Shown one piece after another: positions 10,065-23,700 of a stretch of 64,000 bases of DNA. The notes beneath the pieces were generated by a model that was not told where the DNA came from, did not search any database, and saw only the letters and a program-made list of their open reading frames with translations. This stretch comes from Acanthochlamys bracteata (taxonomy: Eukaryota; Streptophyta; Magnoliopsida; Pandanales; Velloziaceae), in NCBI GenBank assembly GCA_019914995.1, contig CM034135.1:188501-252500 (forward strand), in the 5' to 3' direction. Each line of letters opens with the position of its first letter. Position 1 is the first letter of the stretch. The translations under genes and the position numbers were made by a program.

Positions 10065-13000
10065 ATGGAGGCAAGGCTCGGAGGTGAAAACCCGTATTTC
10101 TTCGTGGGCGGGCCGTCCGAGTTGAATGGGCTTGGAAAGAAGAGCTTGGAATGGGATTTGAATGATTGGAGATGGGATGGTGAGTTGTTTCGTGCTAGCA
10201 GGGTTAACTCGTCGACAGCAGCCTGCCAGAGCAAACAGCTGCTTCCTGGGGCAGCTAATGGGCATGCTTCGAATACCTCGACATCTTGTTCAGATGACTC
10301 CAATGCTGGTCGTTTTGCAAATGGGAATGATGGGGAAGCAGAGAAGCGGAGAAGGGATGTAGAGGATGCAGATGAACCGTACCATGGGGATGGATCTCTG
10401 GCATTGAGACTTGGCGGGACTTCTTGTCCTGCATTGAATGCTGATCCTGCTGTTTTTGAAGGGAAGAATGGGAAGCGACTGAAAGCACAGGGGAACAATC
10501 AGAGCCGTTCTGTTTGCCAGGTTGAGGACTGTGGGGCAGACCTTAGTAGTTGCAAAGACTATCATAGGCGGCATAAAGTTTGTGAATTCCATGCCAAGGC
10601 CAGTATGGCTATGGTTGGGAATGCAATGCAGAGGTTTTGCCAGCAATGTAGCAGGCTAGTGTTCACTCACTATCTTTTCCTTTACCTTGAGCTCTTTTAA
10701 TCCAACTAGTTGCTGCTAATGCCTGGCAAGATGAAGGGTAAAGGAGGATCATGTGTGTTTTTTTTCTTTGTTATGAATGCATTGTTAGATCCCACTGGCT
10801 TTTTATTGTTCATTCATTTAATTATACTGCAATTATGGATATACATTGTCTTTCAGCTGAAAAGAAAGAAGAAAACCAAAAATTCGTTGCAGTAGGCATA
10901 TGTAATGTATGACATTCCAATCCAATTTGACATTCCTATGGACATTTACGTTTCTGATATTGGCAATTGTGAAGGAACTCTGATTGGCATTCTATACAAG
11001 TATTGTGTATGCATTTGGCGGGCGAGATATTTTATACTCTCTTACAGATTGTAATTAGAACAACAACATGCTCCATACCATTAGCAACAAATTGTAGTCG
11101 CAGGAGTTCCAATATCTAGATGCAATAGACTATTCTGAATTGACTTTCAGTATACTATTCACCTGTTCAGAGAGCACCTTTAACCTTTTTTTTAATATTA
11201 TACTTCACAAATATGTTGTTCAGGTTCCATCTCCTCCAAGAATTTGACGAAGGAAAAAGAAGCTGCCGGCGACGGTTAGCTGGTCATAATCGACGCCGGA
11301 GGAAGGCCCATCCTGATCCTTCCAATACTGGAAACTTGCTTGACAATCAAGCTGGTGCCAGTCTACTGATTAGCCTACTCAGAATTCTGTCAAACGTGCA
11401 ATGTAATTGCTTCTTACTTCAAATATTAGTAGATTATATAGTTGATGGCTCTGGAAGTCGTTTTCATCATCATCCGGTTCTAATATGACAATATCATTGT
11501 GCGTTTCTGTTACAATTGATGTTTAATGGGTACTTTTAGTCCTATACGACAATATCATTGTTTGTTTCCGTTACTGTTGATGCTCAATAGGTCCTCTCCT
11601 CTGCTGAAATTTATTATTAAATTACAATATGTTCAGTCATATTTAATTAATAGAACTATCTTTTTTTTTTATTAACTCATTTCAACATACTAATAGATTG
11701 ATCCCTGTATATACTCTAGTGGAACTTCTGTAAAAAGTATCTATTAGAAAGTTCTAGTTACACTTGCAAATAGTGCGCAATTTTTCTTTTACGCAAAAGA
11801 GTAGTAGTAGGTTCTCTTACTTTAAGGTTTTGCATATTAATTTTATATCTGAACTGAAATTACTGGCTTTATACTAATTTGTTGCTTTCATATAGTATGC
11901 AGTATTTCTGGGTATTAGTCATTACTTCGTTACTGATTTTCTAGTGTTGTATACGAAGTCCATAGCTCAATATTTTAATCTCTTGTTGTATATTGCACTT
12001 GCAGCTGGTAATTCTGGTCTGTCTAAGGACCAGGAATTTTTTTCTCATATATTGAAGAATCTTGCTACTGCTGCTGGGTCATATGATGCCAAAAGACTTT
12101 GTGAACTCCTAGAAACATCTCAGGATACTCATAAAGAGTCAACGTTTGCAGAAAAATCATCAAAAGAATTAACAGTGCATACTGATCCAGTACAAGGACC
12201 CATTGTGCGATTGTGCTCATCAGCTGAGAGAGATTCTAAGGCAGTTGTTGAAGGTATTCCAAAACACAGGAAACAGTTCTGTCAGTACTGCTGTAGCTAG
12301 TGAAGAATGCATTTGGAAATTGTCATGGTACATTGTGTGATTTTTCCTACAGGATCTGTTGGTGAGAAATCTAATACGAAGAATTTTGACTTGAACGATA
12401 CCTATTATGATGACTTAAAAGATGGTGATGGGTGTGAGAAGTCAGCTACTCCGCCAGATGGGGGATCTGGCTGGGCAGTACTAGATCCTCACCAGTCGAG
12501 CCCACCTCAAACAGCTGGTAACTCAGAAACCACATCTTCCCAGTCACAGTGTAACTCTAATGGAGATGTTCAGGTGAATTGTGATTTCTCATTCCCCTAC
12601 TTTCCTTCTGTCTTTGAAGTGGTGTCAGTGCTTCTTTGAAGTGCTCCTACTCTATGAAAAAGCTGTCTTCTAAACCTTTCTTTATTTGAATAAATGCAGA
12701 GTAGGACAGATAAAATTGTCTTCAAGCTGTTTGGCAAAGACCCTAGTGATTTTCCGTGCATTTTACGCTCACAGGTATTGCATTTCATTTAATTGCTATA
12801 TGACATGAGGCAGTATGCCACAGTCTGGTTTATGCTTTTCTTTTATATGGTTGACAGATCCTGGACTGGCTATCTAATAGTCCAACAGATATGGAAAGTT
12901 ACATCAGGCCCGGCTGTGTTGTTCTTACAATTTTCCTTCGCTTGACTGAATCATCTTGGGAAAAGGTTTGCTTGTAGCCTAATGTTCAATTATCTGCGTG

Positions 13001-15099
13001 ATTATGCTGTTCTGTTAATTCTGGTTCAATTTTTAATTTATGCCATATGTGCAGCTTGCCAATGACTTATCTTCCAGCCTTCATAAGATTTTGAGCATGC
13101 CTGGTGATGATTTCTGGAGGAGAGGGTGGCTGTATGCTAGAATTCAGCATCAAGCGGCATTCGTCTTCAATGGTACGCCATACCCTTCACCATTCTGAAG
13201 TTCAATGTTCTGTGATCCACAATGGTTTATTAAAATTTGGTGATGGTACTTGCAGGTCAAGTCATCTTGGATATCCCATTGCTTTACAAAACCTCGGAAT
13301 ATTGCAAGATACACTGTATCTCACCAATCGCCGTATCTCCTTCTACAAGGGTTAGCTTCACAGTCAAAGGCTTTAATCTAACTCCACCAACTACTAGGTA
13401 TATTTCACAACCCAGTACATATAAGAACTTAATGTTTCTATTTCTCACTCTATTAAATTGACTCTAAAATCTTTACATGGTCTGTACAACTCCTTCAACT
13501 ACACAATTGTCCTGTAATAAGAAGTTCATGACTTTCTAGTTCTCTCAGAAGTTCATGTCATGTCATTGTTTTTTGCTCTATTTATGATTATGCAGTTTGT
13601 TATGTGCATTCGAGGGGAAGTATTTATTGCAAGACATTACGCAAGCTTTGCACAGGAGCACTGATTATGAGAGTGAACCTCATGGATTACAAACTCTGAG
13701 CTTCTCCGCCTCTATCCCAAATGCATTAGGAAGAGGATTTGTTGAGGTGATAGTTGAAATCGTTGATGTTTTTTCATTCGAACATATGTCTCTGTAGGAT
13801 TTAACATAATGGGATTTCTCTTCCCAGGTTGAGGACACCTGTCTTAGCAGCTGTTTTTTCCCATTTATAGTTGCTGAAGATGATGTATGTACAGAGGTCA
13901 GACTTTTGGAAAATTCATTTACTGTGGTGCCAAGTGATGAAAATTTTGATGGAAAAGCGGAGTCTATAGGTAGTGCTCGAAAGCGTGCTTTAGAATTCCT
14001 TCATGAAATGGGTTGGCTATTAAGGAGGAGTCAGCTAAGATCTATGCACGAGAATGAAGATTCTTACACTTGTACATTTTCGCTGATGCGATTCAGGTGG
14101 CTTCTGGCATATGCCATTGAATGGGAGTGGTGTGCCGTCATCAAGAAACTTCTAGATATTTTATTTGAAGGAATTGTGGATTTAGACGGTGACTCTCCTG
14201 CTGAGGTTGCTCGATCAGAGCATCTTCTTCACACTGCTGCTCGGAGGAACTCCAGGGCTTTGGTTGAGTTTCTTTTGAGATACATGCCTCCTAGAGGTTG
14301 CTGGATTAAAGATGCTCCCAATCCTTTGTTTAGACCTGATCTGATTGGTCCATTGGGTATCACTCCACTTCACATTGCAGCGGCAACAATGAATTCTGAG
14401 AACATTTTGGATGCGTTGACAAATGATCCCAATCTGGTAAGCATCTTTAGGACTTTGGATCATAATAACTAAGGGGGGCTAGTGAGTGAAATTTGATTAA
14501 ACTATCTATGTGCACAATAATCTGAAGCAGATGTGTCAAGAATAATTGAGAAAATTTAGATAAGACTACTAAACTATTAAAAGCTGTTTTTTGGGCATTT
14601 AATTTCATGTGTTGGTCGATTGATTTTTGACATCTTTTGCATTGACTGGTAGCAGTTTGGGATAAAAGCGTGGAAGAGTTCTCGTGACAGCACTGGCTTA
14701 ACACCCAAGGACTATGCTCATTGTCGAGGTTATGATACCTACATCCAATCGATTCAGAAGAAAATTGATAAGCAGATGGACAATGCTCAAGTAGTCCTTA
14801 GTATTCCTGCTGCATGTGTCGCCCCTGATGCTGACTCCAAACAAGGACAGAGTCCTGCAAAATTGAATGGTTTTGAGATAGGAAGGAATAAATGGCCATC
14901 ATCTTGCAAGTCTTGCAGTCAACAACTAACCCGTCATCCTGTTGGTAGCCAGTTGTTCTTGTATAGACCAGCAATGCTGTCGTTGGTTGGCATTGCTGCT
15001 GTCTGTGTATGTGTGGGTCTGCTATTAAAATCTGCTCCAACTGTCGGCTTTTTGCAACATCCATTCAGATGGGAGGCGTTGGACTTCGGCACAATCTGA
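10065..15099 (+). CDS. SPL1/SPL12-like: SQUAMOSA promoter-binding-like factor, SPL1/SPL12 type
   Basis: Eleven exons: 10065-10654, 11224-11402, 12005-12253, 12353-12573, 12700-12774, 12858-12965, 13055-13172, 13256-13397, 13596-13746, 13828-14436, 14656-15099. The product is 961 residues, in the range of the large SPL1/SPL12 clade. The SBP domain starts near residue 149 and has both zinc sites ([26 protein letters not shown] joined to [14 protein letters not shown]) and the basic nuclear signal [13 protein letters not shown]. Ankyrin-like repeats ([28 protein letters not shown]) and a C-terminal hydrophobic segment (about 925-945) follow, as in this clade. The factor binds GTAC-core DNA. This clade is not known as a miR156 target, and I saw no target-like site. 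Exon 1 can join exon 2 in the conserved SBP frame only through a GC donor at 10655-10656. Confidence 0.95.
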
Positions 15100-16442
15100 G
15101 CAGCTGCAGGTCTAGTGGATGCTGCTGCTGATTATTTATTTACTGGGTTCTTGTTGCTGGGTTATGATGCTAACTGGTACTGTGAAACTGTTTCTGGATG
15201 GGCATAACATATGTGATGTACCGCACAGGGGTATATTACCATTTTTTCATAGTAACCATTATTTATTGGGGTCTTCCTACGAACAGGCTTCCTATGAGCA
15301 CCGTGTCACAAGTTGATGCTGATAATTCTTTTCAAAGTAAAGTGTTGTTGCAGCAGCTAACGTTTTTGTGGCAATTTGATGATGTTGATGAGTGCTGGAC
15401 TGGAGTAAAGAGTCTCTGAACGATCCACGGAATTTGGAATTTCTTCAGGAAAGTCTTGTAGTAGCCGGTGAGCGGCAAAATCTTGAGACACCTGAATGTT
15501 TAAAACGATGCAAGCAGAAGCAGCTTTTGCGACGACATGGAAGGAGTAGGCTACTTGAGTAATAAAACTAGATCCTTTTCTACTTAACACTCTTTACAGG
15601 TAAATTCTTGTCAGGATCTTTTTCTCTGTTGATGTATAAAAAATTATTGTATACTGTATTATGAATGTCTTGTTCAAATATGTAATCAGTTAGCAGCTGA
15701 GTTTGAACCTTTCATGACTTCTAAGTGTCATCGCGTAGACAGACTTTACCATTTTTTTGTAATAAAATTTTCAGTGAAATTACACTTAATTCCAACAAAG
15801 GTTAGATTTGGACGTTCTGTAATTTCACAGGTCCTTAAATTCAATCTGGAAATAAAATAAAAAAATTTTCTATCTGCTCTAGCTGTCCATTTTCTCCCAA
15901 TTGCAATATATTATCTTGGTTTCAATGGTTCCTTGCCTCGAAAGATATACAACAAAGGTTAGATTTGGACGTTATGTAATTTCACAGGTCCTTAAATTCA
16001 ATCTAGAATAAAATAAAAAAATTTTCTATCTGCTCTAGCTGTCCATTTTCTCCCAATTGCAATAGATTATCTGGTTTCAATGGTTCCTTGCCTCGAAAGA
16101 TATAAAACAACCGTTCTATTTATTGCCTCCAAAGGGATGCAGAAAATAAACAACTGTTGAATTCAGAGTCTCTATGATACTGAAACCAATGGAAGTCAAT
16201 TCCATACTGCATAAAGAATACTTCAAAACAAAACAAAAAAAGCTTCTGCCATAAGGAACACTCTTCTCTGTCTTCAGCACTTGCTTTGAAAATCTTTTTA
16301 CTGTCATTTACTATCGCCGATATTATCAAGCATCCAGTTCTGTATGCATGAAAAATTGTTGGCATAAGATGACATTTAAAAGCTGCAAATTAGTTAACCT
16401 CTCCTGCTAGCTTAGTTCAACATTGATCGTCTCGCAAAGCGG
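15100..16442. other. Intergenic region between SPL and ABCG genes
   Basis: Contains the SPL 3' UTR (to roughly 15.7 kb), then the tandem duplication listed at 15793-16104, then the ABCG promoter and leader. No coding region was supported on either strand. Confidence 0.6.
15793..16104 (+). repeat. 157-bp tandem direct duplication
   Basis: Copy 1 (15793-15949) and copy 2 (15950-16104) are adjacent and nearly identical. They differ by a few substitutions and small indels, for example GACGTTCTG versus GACGTTATG. Both begin CAACAAAGGTTAGATTTGG and end CCTCGAAAGATATA. No coding potential or terminal inverted repeats, so a recent local tandem duplication fits better than a transposon. It lies about 340 bp upstream of the ABCG start codon. 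Confidence 0.95.
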
Positions 16443-19400
16443 ATGGATCAGGTGATTGGAAGGGATGAGGTCGAATCTTTCCGTATGGAGATGCAAGAAT
16501 TAGGAAGAAGTCTACGCTCCTCATTTCGTCTTCCTGGCTCAGACGCTCAGAGAAGTTCCGCCAGATTCTCAGCAGCAGAACATGAGGATGATGAATACGA
16601 GCTGCAATGGGCAGCGATTGAAAGACTACCTACATTTCAACGCCTCAGGACGTTGCTGATCGACGACTACAACAGCGAGAATGATGGCAAAAAACCGAGT
16701 CAGAAGAAGGCGGTCGATGTTACCAGGCTTGGAGCAATAGAGAGGCGTATCTTTATCGACAGTCTCATCAAGCACATAGAGAATGATAACCTTCGACTGC
16801 TTCAGAAACAAAGAGAAAGGATAGACAGGTAAGTGACAGCTCTTCATCAAAGGCAGAATAAGTTTTTTGAAACTAATAAGTTTGATTGAGTACAGGAAAG
16901 CATCAAGCTATGACTTACAACTTCAACTTTTTGCAGAGTAAACGTGAAGCTGCCAACTGTTGAGGTGCGATACAAGAATCTGACTATAGAAGCGGAATGC
17001 CAAGTAGTTAAAGGGAAACCTCTACCCACTCTGTGGAATACTGCAAAAAGCATTCTTACTGTGAGCATTATCAAACTATCAATCCTTTGTTTTGTCATGA
17101 ATACATGTCAATTATGTTCCATAGGTCCTAGCTGTGCTTCAGATAAGTATTACAACAGTGAAAATATCTAGTTCTCATTACTTCTGCAACACTTTTCAGA
17201 TACTAATTAGAGTTTCAAGTGTCACAAAATTAAAAAATGTAAATGTGCTACATATTTTAAACATCAGTCAGCACATCTGTCACTAAATAATTGAACCATA
17301 AGTTATAGTAAACCATACCTACATCTTTTCTTCATGGTTTTTGATGGGGCCATTGCATCTAATTTATCACCACCTCTGTGAAAGCTAGGTAAATTAATTA
17401 AAATACTGGGTAAGTAGATGCAATCGCCTCGAATGATTGCATCAAACTATAGGTGCTCAGTATGTTAATTCAGTACCGTTCAACTCATTATACTGCACTA
17501 CTTTCTCTGTAACAGGGATTTGCAAAACTTCCAGGGATTCTAGAAGATGAAGTAAAGATAAGCATCCTAAGAGATGTCAGTGGTGTCATCAAACCCTCCA
17601 GGTTAAACCATTCACAAGAGAGATTCATTCTTTCAAAACCAAGCAAGCTCCTTAATGAAAGCCTATTGCACTATTTTTCTCCATAAAAGAGAACATACAA
17701 ATATCTTCATTCATTACCCTTAGAATAAAGAAGTAAACGATAACCAAAGTCAACAAAATAGTGAATCAAAAATTTGATAATAAAACATAGATCAGAAGAT
17801 ATTTTTCAGTACTCTGCAACTTGAATTTTTCACATACCTGGCCCTTGTATCAAACTCTTTTCACCCTGCAGGATGACTCTCTTGCTAGGACCTCCAGGAT
17901 GTGGAAAGACCACGCTTTTACTTGCACTTGCTGGAAGACTTGACAAGTCTCTGAAGGTTTCACAAACTTGGCTTTCCAAACATATGATATGTTAATACCT
18001 AGACAGAGCAACCAATTCATATAAGTCAAGCATGCATGAACATACCAGATACAAATTTGCAGGTGCTTGGTGAAGTTTCTTACAATGAATACAAGGTGGA
18101 TGAGTTTGTTCCCCAAAATACATCTGCTTACATAAACCAATATGACCTACACATACCAGAGATGACCGTAAGGGAAACTTTGGACTTCTCATCTCGCTTT
18201 CAAGGAGTTGGAAGCAGAGCAGGTAAGTTTTGCAATTCTGCATGTACCTTTCTTAGTTTCTTCCGTGATAGCAATACATGCAATTAATATGCAAAATACC
18301 TTTTCAAGAAATAATGAAGGAAGTGATCAGAAGAGAAAAGGAAGAAGGAATTGTCCCTGATCCTGATGTAGATGCCTACATGAAGGTAAATTCTTTATCT
18401 AAATGCTTCAAAACCATGACTATCCTGAAATGAGGAACACTGAGACAATCATACGAGTACATTGGCTTCTAATTATTGATAATTGATGTGGTTGAGGCAG
18501 GCAATATCAGTGAAAGGGTTAGAAAGAAGTCTTCAAACAGATTACATACTGAAGGTAATGCTTCTCAATACAGACATTATGATACCTGATACAATAAACA
18601 GCATGAAATGTGAAAAACCTAAATGTTCAATAAAACTCTTGATCCCTCAAACGACTTCATTACACTTACATTTTCTAAATCTTCTTCCTCAACAGATCAT
18701 GGGGCTGGATATATGTGCAGACATAATGGTCGGAGATGCCATGAGAAGAGGCATCTCAGGTGGACAGCAAAAAAGATTGACAACAGGTACTCATTAGGCA
18801 TACAGTTCTATAGCTATAGATGGCCATGTTCTACATATGTACATATATGAGTCTCAAGCAGATCTCTCAGGATGCTTTGTTGCTATGTTCTACTAGCTGA
18901 GATGATTGTTGGACCAACAAAAGCACTTTTTATGGATGAAATATCAACTGGGTTAGACAGCTCTACCACATTTCAGATAGTCTCTTGCCTGCAACAAGTG
19001 GCTCACATCACTGAAGCAACTATACTTATTTCACTTCTTCAGCCAGCACCAGAGACATATGAACTGTTTGACGATATTATACTCATGGCAGAAGGAAAGA
19101 TTGTCTACCACGGTCCACGTGAAACAATTTTAAATTTTTTTGGAGACTGTGGCTTCAGATGTCCAGAAAGAAAAGGAGCGGCAGATTTTCTCCAAGAGGT
19201 ATCTCGATAAACATCAACATCATAACCAGCTCCTACAGTAAGGTCTCTACAGATTTAGCTTACTTGTTTGAGTTCCTCAGGTTTTGTCTAAAAAGGATCA
19301 AGAGCAGTATTGGAATCGAAAGCAGGAGAAGTACAGATATGTTACTATAGATCAATTCCAAGAAAAATTTAAAGCAAGTCAAATCGGGCAAGCACTCAGT

Positions 19401-20725
19401 GCAGGGCTAGCCAAGTCCTATGACAACTCACAATCTCGTAAAGATGCTCTGTCTTTCAAAGCGTACTCATTGCCAATGTGGGATATACTTAAAACTTGTA
19501 CGTCAAGGGAATTTCTACTCATGAAGAGGAACTCTTTTGTTTACATATTCACACTGGCACAGGTATTCTTTGCTACTTACGAAAATTTTGTGAAACTATT
19601 AGCTTTCAATGGATTAACAGCGATTTCCTTTTGCACAGCTTACTATTGGAGCACTCATCACAAGTACTACGTTCTTACGAACTAGAATGGGAGTTGATCT
19701 GGTTCATGCCAACTATTATCTGGGTTCCCTCTTCTTTGCACTGATTTTGTTTTTGTTCACTGGATTTCCAGAACTGGCTATGACCGTTGCTTGGCTTCCA
19801 GTTTTCTACAGACAAAGGGATTTTCACTTTTACCCTGCATGGACATATGCACTTCCCAGTGTTCTCCTTAAACTCCCAATCTCGTTAATAAAGTCTTTAA
19901 TTTGGACGTCCATAGTGTACTATATAATTGGATATAGTCCAGAGGCAGGAAGGTACATACTTACCACAATCATCCACATTTAAGGTAGTTAAGAATAACG
20001 ACTGTGGCCAGCTGTAACATCTAAGTATCCATCCTCATTTAGGTTCTTCCGCCAGTTCCTCCTCCTTTTTTTTGTCCATCAGATGGCACTCTCCGTTTTC
20101 CGCTTGTCTGCCGCGTATTTCCAGACTCCAGTAGCGGCTACAGTTGGTGGTACAGTTGCAGCATTGATTATGCTCGGCTTTGGCGGCTTTATTTTACCAC
20201 GACGTAAGGCTTTTTTTCATAGATGAGTTAGTTATTCAGACAGTATGTGAATGCTATATACACCTTAAGCTCTCTACAACTGCAGCCTCTATACCTGGTT
20301 GGTTAAAATGGGGATTCTGGACTTCCCCTTTGACGTATGCAGAAATTGGACTGGCTACAAATGAATTCCTTGCACCTCGATGGCAAAAGGTTAAGTAAAT
20401 TATTTCCTATAAGCATCATTGAGTGTGATAAAATCATTATCAAGGCACACCTATTGATCATAATATTGTGACAGATATCCATGGGAAACATAACATTAGG
20501 TGACCAAGTATTGACGAGCCAAGGACTAAACTTCCGTGGTCAATTCTATTGGATATCAGTAGGGGCGCTGATTGGCTACATTGTTTTGCTCAATATTGCA
20601 TATACTTTGGCATTAACTTTCAAAAGAGGTAATTACATCTAGATTTCTGTTAATTTGACAATAACTGCACCCTCCTTTAGTTGACGACACAAGTAACTAT
20701 CTGTATACATTCATATATATGTATA

Positions 20726-20774
<49 letters not shown>

Positions 20775-23700
20775 AATATACATATAACAGGGCCCTTTAT
20801 AGAGCTCATGATTCGAGTCAGTTTGCAGGTTTGTTGGTAAAACCTTGCCTATGATGCAAGATTCGGATGCTCGAATTACACACACACACACACATATATA
20901 GAACTAATAATATGATCAATTTAAATTTACTCAAAATATTGCCCTCGTTATAAGAAAATGCAAGCATAAGATGTCATCATATACGCTTCCTCTTGAAAGA
21001 AACAAGCCCATCTTCAACAGATAAACATGAATTGACTAAAATGACTTTCCTTAGTGTAATCTATTAATCTCAACCTTGTTCTAGTTTTACATTCTTATAG
21101 AGCATTAATACCTGACTACTAACGAATTCTATTTCATAAGTTCCACATATATAGACATCTATCTTTATCATTTGCTGCGTGTTGCTTTTAATATATTCAA
21201 CTATAACAACACCATACGAAAGAACCACTGCCACATATGCTCATTGATACTCTCCTCTTTGTCACTTTGCTTGTTGCATCTTTGTTTTTCTTAGCTTATA
21301 TCCACTATCTTTAGCAAAATGAAGTAAACTCATTACATTTTTTTTACTAGTAGAAAGGCTTTTTAGTTGTTTAACAAATCAATACGAACTGACCTTACTA
21401 TGCTTTTTTCTTCATATATAGCTGTTGGGGCATCACGTGCGATCATTTCACGTGAAACTTTGAACAGAATACAAGGACAACCTGATCAATCAAATGGAAA
21501 AGAAGCAGCCTCAAATCATGACTCACCTGTAAGTTCTGGAGAAACAAAAAGAATTGGTAAGGAATATCTCATCTTTACCCTCCTTTTAGCTTGAATAGTT
21601 ACATACAATGTGTTTCCTTTACTGATAAATGACTCAGCTTTAGAACAATGTTTCCATTTTCTTTTTCCTTCCCATTTCTTATTAGGAAGGATGGTCTTAC
21701 CATTTATGCCACTAACAGTAGCATTTAAGGATGTCCAATATTTTGTCGACACTCCTCTGGTAAGCTTATAGACCCAATAATGTCAATTTTTAAATACATG
21801 AAATCAAGGGTTCTAATATCAATACACCTTACTCTACTATAGGAAATGATAAAACAGGGTTATGCAGAACAAAGACTTCAACTTCTCCATAATATCAGTG
21901 GGGCATTTCGACCGCGACTTCTTTCAGCATTGATGGGTGTAACTGGGGCAGGGAAAACAACACTGCTGGATATTCTTTCAGGAAGAAAAACTGGAGGTTT
22001 TATTGAAGGAGACATACGAATTGGAGGATATCCAAAGGTACAGGAAACTTTTGCTAGGGTATCAGGTTACTGTGAGCAGAATGACATACATTCTCCACAA
22101 ATTACTGTGGAAGAATCGGTAATATATTCAGCTTGGCTTCGCCTACCTTCTGAAGTGGATTCAAAAACAAAATCTGTAAGTAAAGCATACTATCTAACAG
22201 ATTGTTTGTAGATTTTTTAGCACATGAACTTAATGTGTTTTGATCTATAACATTTTACTAAACATAGAAAGATTACGCATGATGCTCAGGAATTTGTGAA
22301 GGAAGTTCTTGAAACAATTGAACTAGATGGGATCAAAGATTCTCTAGTTGGTTTACCTGGCATCAATGGTTTATCAACTGAGCAACGGAAACGACTAACA
22401 ATTGCTGTGGAACTTGTTTCGAATCCATCTATAATCTTCATGGATGAGCCTACATCAGGACTAGATGCTAGAGCGGCTGCAATTGTAGTACGTACAGTGA
22501 AGAATGTTTCTGAAACAGGACGAACAGTAGTTTGCACCATTCACCAACCGAGCATCAATATTTTTGAAGCATTTGATGAGGTAAGTAAGCAGTGCAAACA
22601 GATAGAAATTTAACAGCAGAGGGATTTACAGAAACATGGTTCAAGAAAATGAAGTACTCAAAATTAATTCCTACAATTTCATGAACTTACTCAAAAGAAA
22701 CTCGAGAGTAGTATTTTATCTTCTATCTCATTCAAGTTTCAGACGCATTCCTAGTCCCGCTTTAATGTTGCAGTTACTTTTGCTGAAAACTGGAGGAAGA
22801 ATGATCTATTCTGGCCCACTAGGTCACCAATCAAGCAAGATAATTGAATATTTTCAGGTAAGTGTCCAAGTCAATTTAATTTCTATATATATATAAGATG
22901 AATGCAAAAGGCACTTCTTTTCATGTAACAGAAAATCCCTGGAGTTCCTCCAATTAAAGACAATTGCAATCCAGCAACATGGATGTTGGAAGTCACATCT
23001 ACTTCCATGGAGAACCAACTTGGTTTAGACTTTGCAGAAATTTACAGGGAGTCTACTCTTTTTAAGTGAGTCTGAGATTTTAGACATGCATTTTTAAGTT
23101 GCCAACTTACAAAATTTTGGTTAAATTCATCAACGAACTTCTACTAGTTCTTACCAACTTTATTTGTTATTATGATGCAAACAGAAAGACTCAAGACATG
23201 GTTAAACAATTAAGCAACCCACCACCAGGCGCAACAGATTTAAAATTCCCTACACGTTATCCACAAAACACTTTTGGACAATTCAAAGCTTGCCTGTGGA
23301 AACAATACCTATCTTACTGGAGAAGTCCTTCATATAACTTGGCGAGGGTAATGCTTGCAGCTATTGTATCTGCCACGCTCGCGGTATTGTTCTGGAAGCA
23401 TGGCAAGACACTGTAAGTATTTATAAATCTTGCTTCTAATAGAGTTTCAGATACACATTCAATTTCAAATAAATTTCTAGTACGCAACTGAATGACTCCA
23501 TTATTAAAGACATCAACACGCTCTGGCTTGATAAATGAGCAGAAAACAGTATGTGCACTTAGGTCAATCAGTAACATAACTTAAACTTTAATGCAAAGCA
23601 TAGTTCTATGTGAAAGATGATGAACAAGCTATCAGAAGGAGGAGCTGCCAGTACAAATCATCAAAACTTTGACCAATATGAAAAGCTAGATAATAGCTTG

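Noticed and set aside
9920-10498. 192-codon minus-strand ORF over the SPL first exon
   Set aside because: Antisense to a well-supported SPL coding exon. Low-complexity Ser/Pro/Phe content, no domain.
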